From NCBI RefSeq assembly GCF_016616095.2, contig NZ_CP067089.2, positions 620,001 to 684,000 of the forward strand: a DNA stretch of 64,000 nucleotides, written 5' to 3'. Origin of the DNA: Breznakiella homolactica. Its GTDB lineage: Bacteria > Spirochaetota > Spirochaetia > Treponematales > Breznakiellaceae. Made by a program: the position numbers and the translations under genes. Under the pieces are notes generated by a model. That model was not told where the DNA came from. It worked only from the letters and a program-made list of their open reading frames with translations, and searched no databases. Below are positions 9,103-16,826 of this stretch, one piece after another. Position 1 is the first letter of the stretch. Each line of letters opens with the position of its first letter.

Positions 9103-9132
9103 ATTATAACAGAGCTCCTATGAAAAAAGCAA
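9103..9132 (-). promoter_or_regulatory. Promoter of the rpiR-type gene
   Basis: On the minus strand TTGCTT (9127-9132), an 18-base spacer and TATAAT (9103-9108). Only 8 bases separate the -10 box from the ATG at 9094 and no Shine-Dalgarno fits, so the transcript should begin within a few bases of the start codon. Confidence 0.75.
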
Positions 9133-9168
9133 AATATTTTTTAGTTTGCCCGCTGTTTCTGCGAAAAA

Positions 9169-9492
9169 TTAGTACAGATGAATTTTTCCGCCCTCTACGG
9201 CAAAAAAGTTCGAACCGCTGCTGAGCAGGTTTACTTCAATATAGAAATATTCGATCCGGGCGTCGTAATTGCTTATCAAATGGCGGAAATCATCTTCGAG
9301 CTGTTCCATTCTTTTTTTATCCGCCTTGATCCAATACAGGGTGGATGAAATCTTGCTGCCGGACAGGGTTCCAAACTGTTCTTTAAAGAAATTTTCCAGA
9401 TCCCGGTAAAGGCTGTGGGAATCAGCCATATCGTCGTGGATGGTGTATTCAAGAAAATAGTCAGCCGGTTGTTCTTTTGCGGGGGAATCCAT
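9169..9492 (-). CDS. Conserved-type small hypothetical protein
   Basis: 107 residues, not recognised. It is soluble, with no signal peptide or membrane segment. The composition is balanced and the sequence alternates strands and helices (YFLEYTIHDD, LYRDLENFFKEQFG, RMEQLEDDFRHLI, RIEYFYIEVNLL), which looks like a compact alpha/beta domain. AGAGG lies upstream of the ATG. It is downstream of the P83/100 gene on the same strand, separated by a GC-rich stem-loop. Real coding is supported by the clean start, ribosome site and absence of overlap. Confidence 0.65.
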   Translation of the reverse strand: MDSPAKEQPADYFLEYTIHDDMADSHSLYRDLENFFKEQFGTLSGSKISSTLYWIKADKKRMEQLEDDFRHLISNYDARIEYFYIEVNLLSSGSNFFAVEGGKIHLY

Positions 9493-9515
9493 TTTTTACC
9501 TCTTTTTTACATTTT

Positions 9516-9548
9516 CGCCGCCGGAATAACCCGGCGGCGCTTTTTATT
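9516..9548 (+). terminator. Stem-loop with plus-strand T-run
   Basis: A 9-bp perfect GC stem (9516-9524/9531-9539, loop AATAAC) is followed on the plus strand by CTTTTTATTT. It has terminator form only in the plus direction, although both flanking genes run minus. On the minus strand it lies between the P83/100 stop and the ribosome site of the small hypothetical gene. Confidence 0.55.
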
Positions 9549-9560
9549 TACTGAAAGAAC

Positions 9561-11150
9561 CTATTGCTTCCGTTCCGTGAGATCACTGGGATTGAGGATC
9601 AGCACGGAACCGTCATTCCGCTGGGTAAGCAGCATGTTTCCCTGGAACAGTACCGAAGCATAGGGATGCACCGGGACGGCGGAGCGGGCCTGCCTGACGA
9701 GGTCAATGCTGAACCGGGTAAGGTAGTTACTGCCCGACGAAACCGTTATGGCGTAGATATTGTTTCCATTCATCCAGAGAAGGCTTTCGGGGTGGATATC
9801 GTCATCTCCCTGTTTTACCATTTCCAGGGTGTCGGGGTTGATTTCCACGAGCCGTACGGCGCCGCTGCCGCGGTTTTCACCGGCCACGGCCAGAATCCGG
9901 GTACCGGAAAAACTGAGAGTCCGGGCGCTGACCGTATTGAGGGCGGACGTGCGGAGTTCTTCTCCGGAGGATGGGTTAACCTTAACGACCCGGCCGAGCC
10001 GGGAATTGCCGTCCGCCATACGGAGGCCGATTACCCCGGTAACCGCTCCGGTCTGGGCGTCCTGCTGGACAATAATATCCTGCTGGTCCCGGGCTATTTC
10101 TTCCCGTTCCTGCTGGGCTTCCTCTGCTTTCCGGTCCGCCCGTTCCTGGGTTTCCTGGGCTTCCTTCCGCTGCTCATCCAGAGCCTCTTCCCGCTGGGTT
10201 AATTCTTCCTGTTTCTGTTCAACAGCCTGTTCCCGCTGGTCGAGCTGCTGTTCCTGCTGGGCTTTTTCCTCCGGCGTGGTATCCTGGGACTCCCGGACCT
10301 GCTGGCGTTCTTCCGTAATACGCTGCTGTTCCTGCTCCGCGGCGGCCCGTTCTTCCTGGATTTTTTTCTCTTCTTCCCGGATGGCTTCCCGCTGTACGGC
10401 GGCGCTCTGTTCGGCTTCTTCGGCCTCCCGTTCCTTGAGATCCACCATATCCTTGCGCTGTTCAATGCCCCGGTCATCGTCCTTCCGCATTTCTTCGATT
10501 ATTTCGGGCCGGGTCAGTGAACTGGTATCGACGGCGCTGAGGGATCCCGGTTTTCCCGTTTCCATGGGGATCAGCATCAGCGTCTGTCCGGGCCACTCGT
10601 CAAAGCGGGTGGAAAGACCGGCTTTTTCCGGGGTCAGGTATCCGATTACCGGGGTTTTGTACCGGGACGTGAAGTAGTTCCAGCTTCCCCGGAAAACGGC
10701 ATTGTAAATAGTAATATATTCCGCCAGAAGGGACGCGTCCCGGACGCTGTAATCGTAAGCCCCTTCGAGATAGCCCTGGATGATGAGCCGCAGGTTGCGG
10801 ATATGGTCAACCCCGATATCGATACCCAGGCCCATGATATCGGCGTCGAGTTTATCGCCCTCCGCCGCGGACACGGAATGGATTATAAAATACCGCCCGG
10901 TGGATCCGTTCCGGATGGCGCCGGATTTTACCGCCAGTCCCATGGAATAGCCGATTCCCCGGATCTGATCCAGGGTTTCAATCCTGCTGTGGGGACCTTC
11001 ATAGTTAATGAAGACAATCCGTTCGTTCAGGCCTTTCTCAAGCTCTTCGGTATCAACCTGCTGGGCGGATACAGTTCCTCCCGGAATGTTCAGAATGTAT
11101 ATGCCGAGAAAGAGGAAAAACGAAAACCGATGCCATCGGATCTGCTTCAT
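9561..11150 (-). CDS. P83/100 antigen family protein
   Basis: 529 residues. A signal peptide covers about residues 1-29 (FSFFLFLGIYILNIPGGTVSA). The N-terminal domain (about 30-225) contains VFINYEGPHSRIETLDQIRGIG and IGVDHIRNLRLIIQGYLEGAYDYS, features of the spirochaetal P83/100 family described in Borrelia and Treponema. A long Glu/Gln/Arg-rich coiled coil (about 225-365) follows, then a C-terminal beta-rich domain. Family members are exported envelope-associated proteins of uncertain function. AGGAG lies 9 bases before the ATG. A large hairpin sits in the 5' leader. Confidence 0.85.
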   Translation of the reverse strand: MKQIRWHRFSFFLFLGIYILNIPGGTVSAQQVDTEELEKGLNERIVFINYEGPHSRIETLDQIRGIGYSMGLAVKSGAIRNGSTGRYFIIHSVSAAEGDKLDADIMGLGIDIGVDHIRNLRLIIQGYLEGAYDYSVRDASLLAEYITIYNAVFRGSWNYFTSRYKTPVIGYLTPEKAGLSTRFDEWPGQTLMLIPMETGKPGSLSAVDTSSLTRPEIIEEMRKDDDRGIEQRKDMVDLKEREAEEAEQSAAVQREAIREEEKKIQEERAAAEQEQQRITEERQQVRESQDTTPEEKAQQEQQLDQREQAVEQKQEELTQREEALDEQRKEAQETQERADRKAEEAQQEREEIARDQQDIIVQQDAQTGAVTGVIGLRMADGNSRLGRVVKVNPSSGEELRTSALNTVSARTLSFSGTRILAVAGENRGSGAVRLVEINPDTLEMVKQGDDDIHPESLLWMNGNNIYAITVSSGSNYLTRFSIDLVRQARSAVPVHPYASVLFQGNMLLTQRNDGSVLILNPSDLTERKQ

Positions 11151-11177
11151 TTTTTTTGCTCCTAAGGTTATTCGTAC

Positions 11178-11247
11178 GTGGGTTAAATACCCCGCATTTC
11201 AGGACGTTTTTTATAAGTGAAGATTGTTCTTGGGGTATTAAACCCAC
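11178..11247 (-). promoter_or_regulatory. Large inverted repeat in the P83/100 gene leader
   Basis: Two 16-base arms (11178-11193 and 11232-11247) are complementary at 15 of 16 positions and flank a 38-base loop. The structure lies just upstream of the AGGAG ribosome site of the P83/100 gene. It could be an operator for a dimeric regulator or an mRNA hairpin controlling translation. Its sequence is unrelated to the large intergenic repeat family in this window. Confidence 0.55.
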
Positions 11248-11439
11248 ATACAATCCTTACCTTGCAGAACCAACATACCCTGTCCTTCGGGGCTGGGTTG
11301 TTGATTCGCTTTCCGGATTTATCAATCCGTTTCCTCCATAATATAGAAAAATCGCGATATCCACAAGGAAAAACCCCCTTTCCCGGATTAAATTCGCGGT
11401 TTTTGTATAGTTCCGCATCCTGCTGCCGCAGGGTCCCAG

Positions 11440-13149
11440 CTACCGCAGGGTTGCCAGTTCCCGCTGAACCCGGGTGCGGACCGCCGGCGGTTTGTCATCG
11501 GTTCCCAGGCTGACCAGGAGCCGGACCCCGGCGTCGCTCAACGGCGGCCCGGAAAACCGGCAGAGCGCGGCGGTGGACGTCACAATTGAAAGCAGGAGCC
11601 GCTCGTCGCTGATAAAACCGGGGGGGAATACCATTTCGGCAAAGGCTCCCAGGGCAATACCGTCGGGATCAACCCCGATCCGGCCGATGGCATCGGCGGC
11701 GGCGGCTTTAACGGTGGGATCCTGTTCACGCCGGAATACCCTTGTCAGGAAGGGGATGGTTTCCCGGGAGCCCAGGAATGAGAGAATCCGAAGAGCCTCC
11801 GCCCGGTACCGGACGTGGATCTCCGGCCGGCTGCTGCCGGGATTGGCGGTGCCGCTCCCGGCTACCTCCATTAAATACGCAATGTATTCCGGTTCCAGAA
11901 GGCCGACAGATCCCCGTCTGACCGCGTCTTCAATGGTCCCGAGGTTTTTTTTGAGCTCCTCTTCTTCGTTCCGGTAATAGTACCCGCTGTGGGAAGATGG
12001 CGGCGGGTTCCCCAGCCCGTAGGAAGCCTCAGGAGCCGGGCCGTAAATGGACTGCCGGACGTTTCTGATGCGTTCCTCCAGACGGTACGCGTACAGTATC
12101 CAGTCGCCGCCCCCGGAATATAAAAGCCCCTCGTCGCTGAAGGCCGGCGGGGAAGCGGCCCCCTGGATGCGGATTATCCACAGCCGGCGGCCGTCTTCGG
12201 AAAAGCCCGCGGCGCCGTATTTTGAAAGGATGTAAATTCCCCGTTCATCGTAAAGCATGGAAATATCCCCGGGGGAATCCCGGGAGCTGATGTGGGTTTC
12301 TCCGGTCCAGAGGACCGTGCCTTCCCGCAGGGAACAGAGGACCGCGGTTCCGTCGGTCATGGCCACGGCCAGGGAGTCTCCCCGGCTTACGGCCGCCGCC
12401 GGGGTGCCGGAAATCCGCAGCAGGGGAAGGGTTTCCCCGGCATCGGTTCTGATTTCCACGGAACCGTCCGGATACACAACCGCCAGGGCGTCGGCGGTAC
12501 CCGGATTTTCCCCGGTGCTCACCGGTACCGCCGCCCGGGGAAGCGTATCGGTCCGGTGGACCAGGGCTTCGCCGAATTGGTTTATCCGGCGGATTTCCGG
12601 TGTTCCTCCGGAACCGCTCTCCAGGATCACGATAAAGCCGCCCCGGCCATCCGGAACAAGGCCGGACTGTATCCGCGAACCGAATTCACTGTTCCATAAC
12701 CGGTAGCCGCCGGCGGTATAGCAGGCTGTTCGGTTCCCCAGGGGCACAAAAATCCGCCCGTCCCAGCCGGTAAGTACCGGTCCGCTCAGGGGAGAGCCCA
12801 GGGAAACCCGCCACAGCTCCCGGCCGGAACGGTTAACCGCGATGAGGGTTCCGTTGGTCCGGGCAATATAGCTGGTGCCTTCCCGGGAACGGCTGACGTA
12901 GGGAGAAAGCCGTCCTCCGGCAAAGTAATTCCATAACAGGGATCCCCCGCGGCTGTAGCACCGGAGGTTACCGCCGTCACAGACAACGGCCACGGATTCG
13001 ACCTGAGCCGCGGGCACACCGATGGCTGCGCCTCCCAGGGCCTGGCGCCAGACGGGTTCAGCCCTCGCTTCCTGAGCTCCCGCCGCCGGCGGATACACTG
13101 CCGAAAAAAACAGGCAGACCAGCCCAATGAAAAAAATTGAAAATCTCAC
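11440..13149 (-). CDS. Exported PQQ-like propeller protein with HEAT repeats
   Basis: 569 residues starting with GTG (13149), which overlaps the methyltransferase stop; GGGGGGAG precedes it. A signal peptide covers about 1-25. Residues about 35-370 contain repeated W-R/W-N strands of the PQQ/outer-membrane BamB-type beta-propeller (for example VWRQALGG, LLWNYFAGG, ELWRVSLGS, RLWNSEFGS). Residues about 440-560 contain HEAT-like helices (AEALRILSFLGSRETIPFL, VKAAAADAIGRIG). No enzymatic residues are evident. A periplasmic scaffold or envelope-assembly role is plausible by analogy, not shown. Confidence 0.75.
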   Translation of the reverse strand: MRFSIFFIGLVCLFFSAVYPPAAGAQEARAEPVWRQALGGAAIGVPAAQVESVAVVCDGGNLRCYSRGGSLLWNYFAGGRLSPYVSRSREGTSYIARTNGTLIAVNRSGRELWRVSLGSPLSGPVLTGWDGRIFVPLGNRTACYTAGGYRLWNSEFGSRIQSGLVPDGRGGFIVILESGSGGTPEIRRINQFGEALVHRTDTLPRAAVPVSTGENPGTADALAVVYPDGSVEIRTDAGETLPLLRISGTPAAAVSRGDSLAVAMTDGTAVLCSLREGTVLWTGETHISSRDSPGDISMLYDERGIYILSKYGAAGFSEDGRRLWIIRIQGAASPPAFSDEGLLYSGGGDWILYAYRLEERIRNVRQSIYGPAPEASYGLGNPPPSSHSGYYYRNEEEELKKNLGTIEDAVRRGSVGLLEPEYIAYLMEVAGSGTANPGSSRPEIHVRYRAEALRILSFLGSRETIPFLTRVFRREQDPTVKAAAADAIGRIGVDPDGIALGAFAEMVFPPGFISDERLLLSIVTSTAALCRFSGPPLSDAGVRLLVSLGTDDKPPAVRTRVQRELATLR

Positions 13150-14327
13150 CGCGCTCCCCCCGGGGTCCGTTCAAACACGCCGAGACACTCAATATGGGCG
13201 GTCTGGGGATAGAAATCATAGAGACGGAGTTCCGTAAGCCGGTAGCCTCCGGCCGCCAGGGTCCGGGCGTCCCGGGCCATGGTTACGGGATTGCAGGAAA
13301 CGTACGCCGCCAGGGCCGGGCCTTCATTGGAAAGCCAGAGGGAAAGGGGCGGGGCGAGTCCTTCCCGGGGAGGATCGAGAACCATAAATCCGTAGGGGGG
13401 ATTTTTCTTTTTAGCGGTTTGCTGTTTAGCCCAGTGGTCATCCCTGAGGGCATAGAATCCGAAATCCGTCCCCCGGAGATTTTCCCGGGCAATCGCCAGG
13501 GCCGCGGGATTGCCTTCGATCAGGTCAATTTTCCCAAAACGGTCCCGGAGAAAAACCGAAAAGGTTCCTACCCCGGCGTAAACGTCCGCGGCGGGAAGAT
13601 CCGGATCCGCCCTTTGGGCAAGCGCCACCAGATCCCGGACCAGTTTTTCCAGGACTTCGCCGTTGCTCTGGAAAAATATCCCCGCGTCCATGGTGATGGT
13701 TTTTCCCGCCAGGGATACGGATCCCCTGGCGGTCCCGCCTTCCCGGAGCAGGATGCCTTCCCGTGAATACACGGTAAAGCGGTCTTTGTCGGGAGGCGGT
13801 ATCAGGTCCCGGTTTTGCAGGGCGTTTCTGATACCGGAATCCGCGATAGGGCAGTCCGCCAGGGGGACCACGCCGGTGCCCGATTTTTCCTTGAGTCCCA
13901 CCGGGGGGAATTTGGGCTTCGGCGCCGGGACCCGGTGAAACTGCATACGGTTCCGGTATCCCAAGGGTGAGGAAGGGACAATATCGACTGCGGGAAGCTC
14001 CGGAAAACCGCCGATCCGGGCAAAGGCGTCCCGGACAACGGACTGTTTCCCTTCAAGCTGAAAACCGTACTCCATGTGCTGGAGGGAACAGCCGCCGCAT
14101 TTTCCGAACAGTCCGCAGACCGGTTCGGTGCGTCCGGGGGAGGCTTCATGGAGATCCACCAGTTCCGCCCGTCCCCAGGAACCGCTGTCACCGATAATCC
14201 GGCCCGTGACCGTGTCCCCGGGTACGGTATAATCCATAAAAAATGTCTTGCCGTTATGGTGCAGTACCCCGGAACCGCCTGCGGCGAGGCTTTCCACCGG
14301 GGCGGTAAAAAAATCACCCGATTTCAT
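13146..14327 (-). CDS. RlmD/TrmA-type RNA uracil-5 methyltransferase
   Basis: 393 residues. An N-terminal TRAM-like segment (about 1-60) precedes a Cys cluster C-x5-C-x2-C (VCGLFGKCGGCSLQHM) plus a later Cys in PLADCPIAD, matching the 4Fe-4S site of this family. The SAM-binding region is VYAGVGTFSVFLRDRFG, and the catalytic block is YVSCNPVTMARD, where Cys attacks uracil C6. It methylates a uridine in 23S rRNA or tRNA; which one cannot be told. A TTG six bases upstream is also open, but ATG at 14327 fits the -10 box placed 8 bases before it. Confidence 0.88.
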   Translation of the reverse strand: MKSGDFFTAPVESLAAGGSGVLHHNGKTFFMDYTVPGDTVTGRIIGDSGSWGRAELVDLHEASPGRTEPVCGLFGKCGGCSLQHMEYGFQLEGKQSVVRDAFARIGGFPELPAVDIVPSSPLGYRNRMQFHRVPAPKPKFPPVGLKEKSGTGVVPLADCPIADSGIRNALQNRDLIPPPDKDRFTVYSREGILLREGGTARGSVSLAGKTITMDAGIFFQSNGEVLEKLVRDLVALAQRADPDLPAADVYAGVGTFSVFLRDRFGKIDLIEGNPAALAIARENLRGTDFGFYALRDDHWAKQQTAKKKNPPYGFMVLDPPREGLAPPLSLWLSNEGPALAAYVSCNPVTMARDARTLAAGGYRLTELRLYDFYPQTAHIECLGVFERTPGGAR

Positions 14328-14335
14328 GCACAAAT

Positions 14336-14341
14336 ACTATA
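14336..14341 (-). promoter_or_regulatory. -10 box of the RNA methyltransferase gene
   Basis: Minus-strand TATAGT ends 8 bases before the ATG at 14327. No good -35 is at the usual distance. It is back-to-back with the promoter of the divergent hydrolase gene. Confidence 0.5.
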
Positions 14342-14347
14342 GCATGA

Positions 14348-14377
14348 TTGCATGAACAATAGTATAGGGAGTACAAT
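14348..14377 (+). promoter_or_regulatory. Promoter of the alpha/beta hydrolase gene
   Basis: TTGCAT (14348-14353), 18-base spacer, TACAAT (14372-14377), then 6 bases to ATG at 14384. An AGGGAG at 14366-14371 lies inside the spacer and is 12 bases from the ATG, so a leadered mRNA from a more upstream start is an alternative. Confidence 0.55.
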
Positions 14378-14383
14378 GATGAT

Positions 14384-15346
14384 ATGGAAAAATCGATCCA
14401 ATGGCTAAACCGGGATGATGGTGCGAAGCTTTTTCTCCGGCGCTGGTCTCCTCAGGGTAGTCCCCGGGCTGTGCTGCAGATTGTTCACGGAATGGCGGAA
14501 CATTCCCTGCGGTACGAAGGGCTTGCGGATACCCTCTGCTCCGCGGGAATTGATGTGTGGGCGGCGGATCAGCGGGGCCACGGAAAAACCGCGGACCTGT
14601 CGGTTAATGATGCCGGCCATGGCGGCCAGCTGGGGCACTGCGCCGACCGGAACGGATTTTCGGCGGTAATTTCAGATATCGATGCGGTTTTTGACCGGAT
14701 AGAACAGACCTACGGCGGTGAAAACGCGGTTCCGCCGTTGTTTCTTCTGGGCCATTCCTGGGGGTCGTTCCTTGCCCAGGGCTACGCGGAACATCGCGGT
14801 TCCAGGCTCAGGGGCTGTATGCTTTCGGGAACCCGCGGCCCGGACGGGCTCAAAATCTCCGCCGGCGCTCCCGTTATTTCGCTGGCCGCTTCGGTAAAAG
14901 GCGTGCGGAAACCGTCGTCGTTTATCTACGCTATGGTGGACGGTCCGTACAATAAACCCTTCAGGCCCAACAGAACGCGGTTTGACTGGCTTTCCCGGGA
15001 TGAGCGGGAAGTTGATGCCTATATCGCGGATCCGCTTTGCGGATTTATGTGCAGCGGCGGGTTTTACCGTGATATGATACAGGGACTCAAGGCAATCCAC
15101 CGGGAAGAATCTATGATGGGTATTCCCCGGGATCTGCCGCTGTATATTTTCTGCGGTTCCGCGGATCCAGTAGGTGATATGGGAACCAGTCCCACCGCTT
15201 TGGTAAACGCCTACAAGAAACTGGAAATTGCGGATCTTGAATTCGTTCTGTACCCCGATGCGCGCCATGAAACATTGAATGAAACAAACCGGGAGGAAGT
15301 TACGACAAACCTTCTTGCCTGGATAGAAAAACACCTGGTTCGTTGA
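14384..15346 (+). CDS. Alpha/beta hydrolase, monoacylglycerol-lipase/lysophospholipase-like
   Basis: 320 residues. The oxyanion region reads IVHGMAEHSLRYEGLADTL, typical of monoglyceride lipase/PldB-like enzymes. The nucleophile elbow is LLGHSWGSFLAQ (Ser near 128). The acid and histidine are assigned to GSADPVGD (about 263) and PDARHETLNE (about 295). No signal peptide, so cytoplasmic or membrane-peripheral. It probably hydrolyses glycerolipid or ester substrates. It is a single gene between divergent and downstream units. Confidence 0.85.
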   Translation: MEKSIQWLNRDDGAKLFLRRWSPQGSPRAVLQIVHGMAEHSLRYEGLADTLCSAGIDVWAADQRGHGKTADLSVNDAGHGGQLGHCADRNGFSAVISDIDAVFDRIEQTYGGENAVPPLFLLGHSWGSFLAQGYAEHRGSRLRGCMLSGTRGPDGLKISAGAPVISLAASVKGVRKPSSFIYAMVDGPYNKPFRPNRTRFDWLSRDEREVDAYIADPLCGFMCSGGFYRDMIQGLKAIHREESMMGIPRDLPLYIFCGSADPVGDMGTSPTALVNAYKKLEIADLEFVLYPDARHETLNETNREEVTTNLLAWIEKHLVR

Positions 15347-15427
15347 AACCGGTCCGCCCGGCCGGTTCTTCCGGATAAGCATGCTGCCTGTGCCGGCCGG
15401 GATACATTATTTTTTTGTGAGGCTTCC

Positions 15428-16606
15428 TTGCGTATCCGTTACACCACCGGAAAGAACGGCCGGCCCGTTAGAAAAGCCGTAGTCTACACCCGGGATGAAC
15501 ACCACATAAACCTTGGTGACGTTGACCGGGATGCAATTTCCATTGTTGAACGGCTCAAATCCCACGGCCACGAGACGTATATCGTCGGCGGGGCGGTCCG
15601 TGACCTGATGCTGGGAAAAAAACCCAAGGATTTTGATATCGTCAGCGATGCCAGTCCGTCGAAAATTAAGAAACTCTTCCGCAATTCCCGGGTTATCGGC
15701 CGGAGATTCAGGCTGGTCCATGTGTACTTCGGCCCGAAAATTTTTGAAGTATCCACGTTCCGGTCCATAAAGGACGGGCATACCAGCAATACCTTCGGTA
15801 CCATAGAAGAGGATGTCCTCCGCAGGGACTTTACGATTAACGCGCTTTTTTATGATCCGGGGGAACAGGTCGTGGTGGATTACGTCGGCGCCATGAAGGA
15901 TTTCCGGGAAAAGCGGATCCGGCCGATTATTCCCCTGCAGGTTATATTCAGGGATGATCCTGTGCGGATGATCCGTGCCGCCAAATACGCCGCTTCCACG
16001 GGATTTACGATTCCCCTGGGGGTCCGCTGGAAAATCAAGAAGGAAGCCCCCCTCCTGGCGCCGGTATCTCCGTCACGGCTTACGGAGGAAATGAACAAAA
16101 TAGTCCATTCACCCTGCGCCCCGGCGATCGTGGAAAATTTGGAACGCCTTGGCCTGTATACTTATCTCCAGTCCCGGGCATCGGCCCTGATGAAGGACAG
16201 CCAGGAATTCAAGACCAGCTATCTGAACAGTCTCTCCGCCGCAGCTGCCGGCGAACAGGCCGGGGACGGAGCGGTTTTTTCCGCTCTGATCCGGGATTAC
16301 CTGGAAGATTCCGTGGACTGGAGCAACGCGGGGGGGGAACAGTACAAGGAAGCCCTGGCCGAGGCCAGAACCTTTGTGCTTCCCATGAATCCTCCCCGGG
16401 TTGAACTGGAAAAGGCTGTCCGGCTCATTTTTAAGGAACACGGAATCACCGTAAAACGGACCCGTACTCCGGAGCGCGGCCGGGGCGCTGCGGCTCAGGA
16501 TCGCGGCGGTTCCCCGGGAACTGCCGCTGCCGGGGAAGACGTTCCCGCAAAGAAACGCCGCCGGCGGCGGCGCAGAAAAACCGGTCCCGGGGTTGCCGCC
16601 GAATAG
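15428..16606 (+). CDS. pcnB: Poly(A) polymerase / CCA-adding-type nucleotidyltransferase
   Basis: 392 residues, starting with TTG at 15428 behind GTGAGG (15417-15422). The class II nucleotidyltransferase core is IVGGAVRDLMLGKKPKDFDIVSDA with the paired Asp residues in DFD. The template-binding block RRDFTINALFYDP and the RNA-binding RMIRAAKYAASTGF helix follow. The C-terminus is a very basic tail (KKRRRRRRRKTGPG), as in PcnB rather than in tRNA CCA enzymes. Expected role: 3' polyadenylation of RNA. The assignment against CCA transferase rests on the tail and overall pattern. Confidence 0.82.
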   Translation: MRIRYTTGKNGRPVRKAVVYTRDEHHINLGDVDRDAISIVERLKSHGHETYIVGGAVRDLMLGKKPKDFDIVSDASPSKIKKLFRNSRVIGRRFRLVHVYFGPKIFEVSTFRSIKDGHTSNTFGTIEEDVLRRDFTINALFYDPGEQVVVDYVGAMKDFREKRIRPIIPLQVIFRDDPVRMIRAAKYAASTGFTIPLGVRWKIKKEAPLLAPVSPSRLTEEMNKIVHSPCAPAIVENLERLGLYTYLQSRASALMKDSQEFKTSYLNSLSAAAAGEQAGDGAVFSALIRDYLEDSVDWSNAGGEQYKEALAEARTFVLPMNPPRVELEKAVRLIFKEHGITVKRTRTPERGRGAAAQDRGGSPGTAAAGEDVPAKKRRRRRRRKTGPGVAAE

Positions 16607-16672
16607 GAAAACCTTCCTTACCGGTATGCCCTTTCTTCTGCGGCAGGGTAACCGCAGTATATCCGGGCCGTA

Positions 16673-16790
16673 TCACAGAAGCATGTCGGGAGCAGGAACC
16701 GCGGGGTGTCGGGTGGAAAGCAATACCCGGCCCCGGGCATTGTTTCCATCACACGGGACCCCAGGGATTGGCATGTCCATGCTTTTGCGG
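16673..16790 (+). repeat. Large nested palindromic intergenic repeat, short form (copy F)
   Basis: It lies between convergent genes. The outer arm CACAGAAGCATG (16674-16685) matches the outer arm of the copy at 51085. Its AGAAGCATG part pairs with 16778-16786 (8 of 9, plus a wobble). An imperfect inner stem surrounds 16707-16755, with a GC-rich apex CCCGGCCCCGGG in place of the conserved apical loop. The internal-loop motif CCGCGGGGTGTC is retained. This is the most decayed copy. A separate small hairpin (16638-16643/16652-16657) sits just upstream. Confidence 0.6.
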
Positions 16791-16826
16791 CGATGTTAGG
16801 TATAATACGGTACCCTGCTGCCGGTC

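Noticed and set aside
11270..11341. Possible short minus-strand leader peptide (TTG start behind GGAGG) in the P83/100 upstream region
   Set aside because: About 23 codons, no independent support, and the strand has several chance open frames there.
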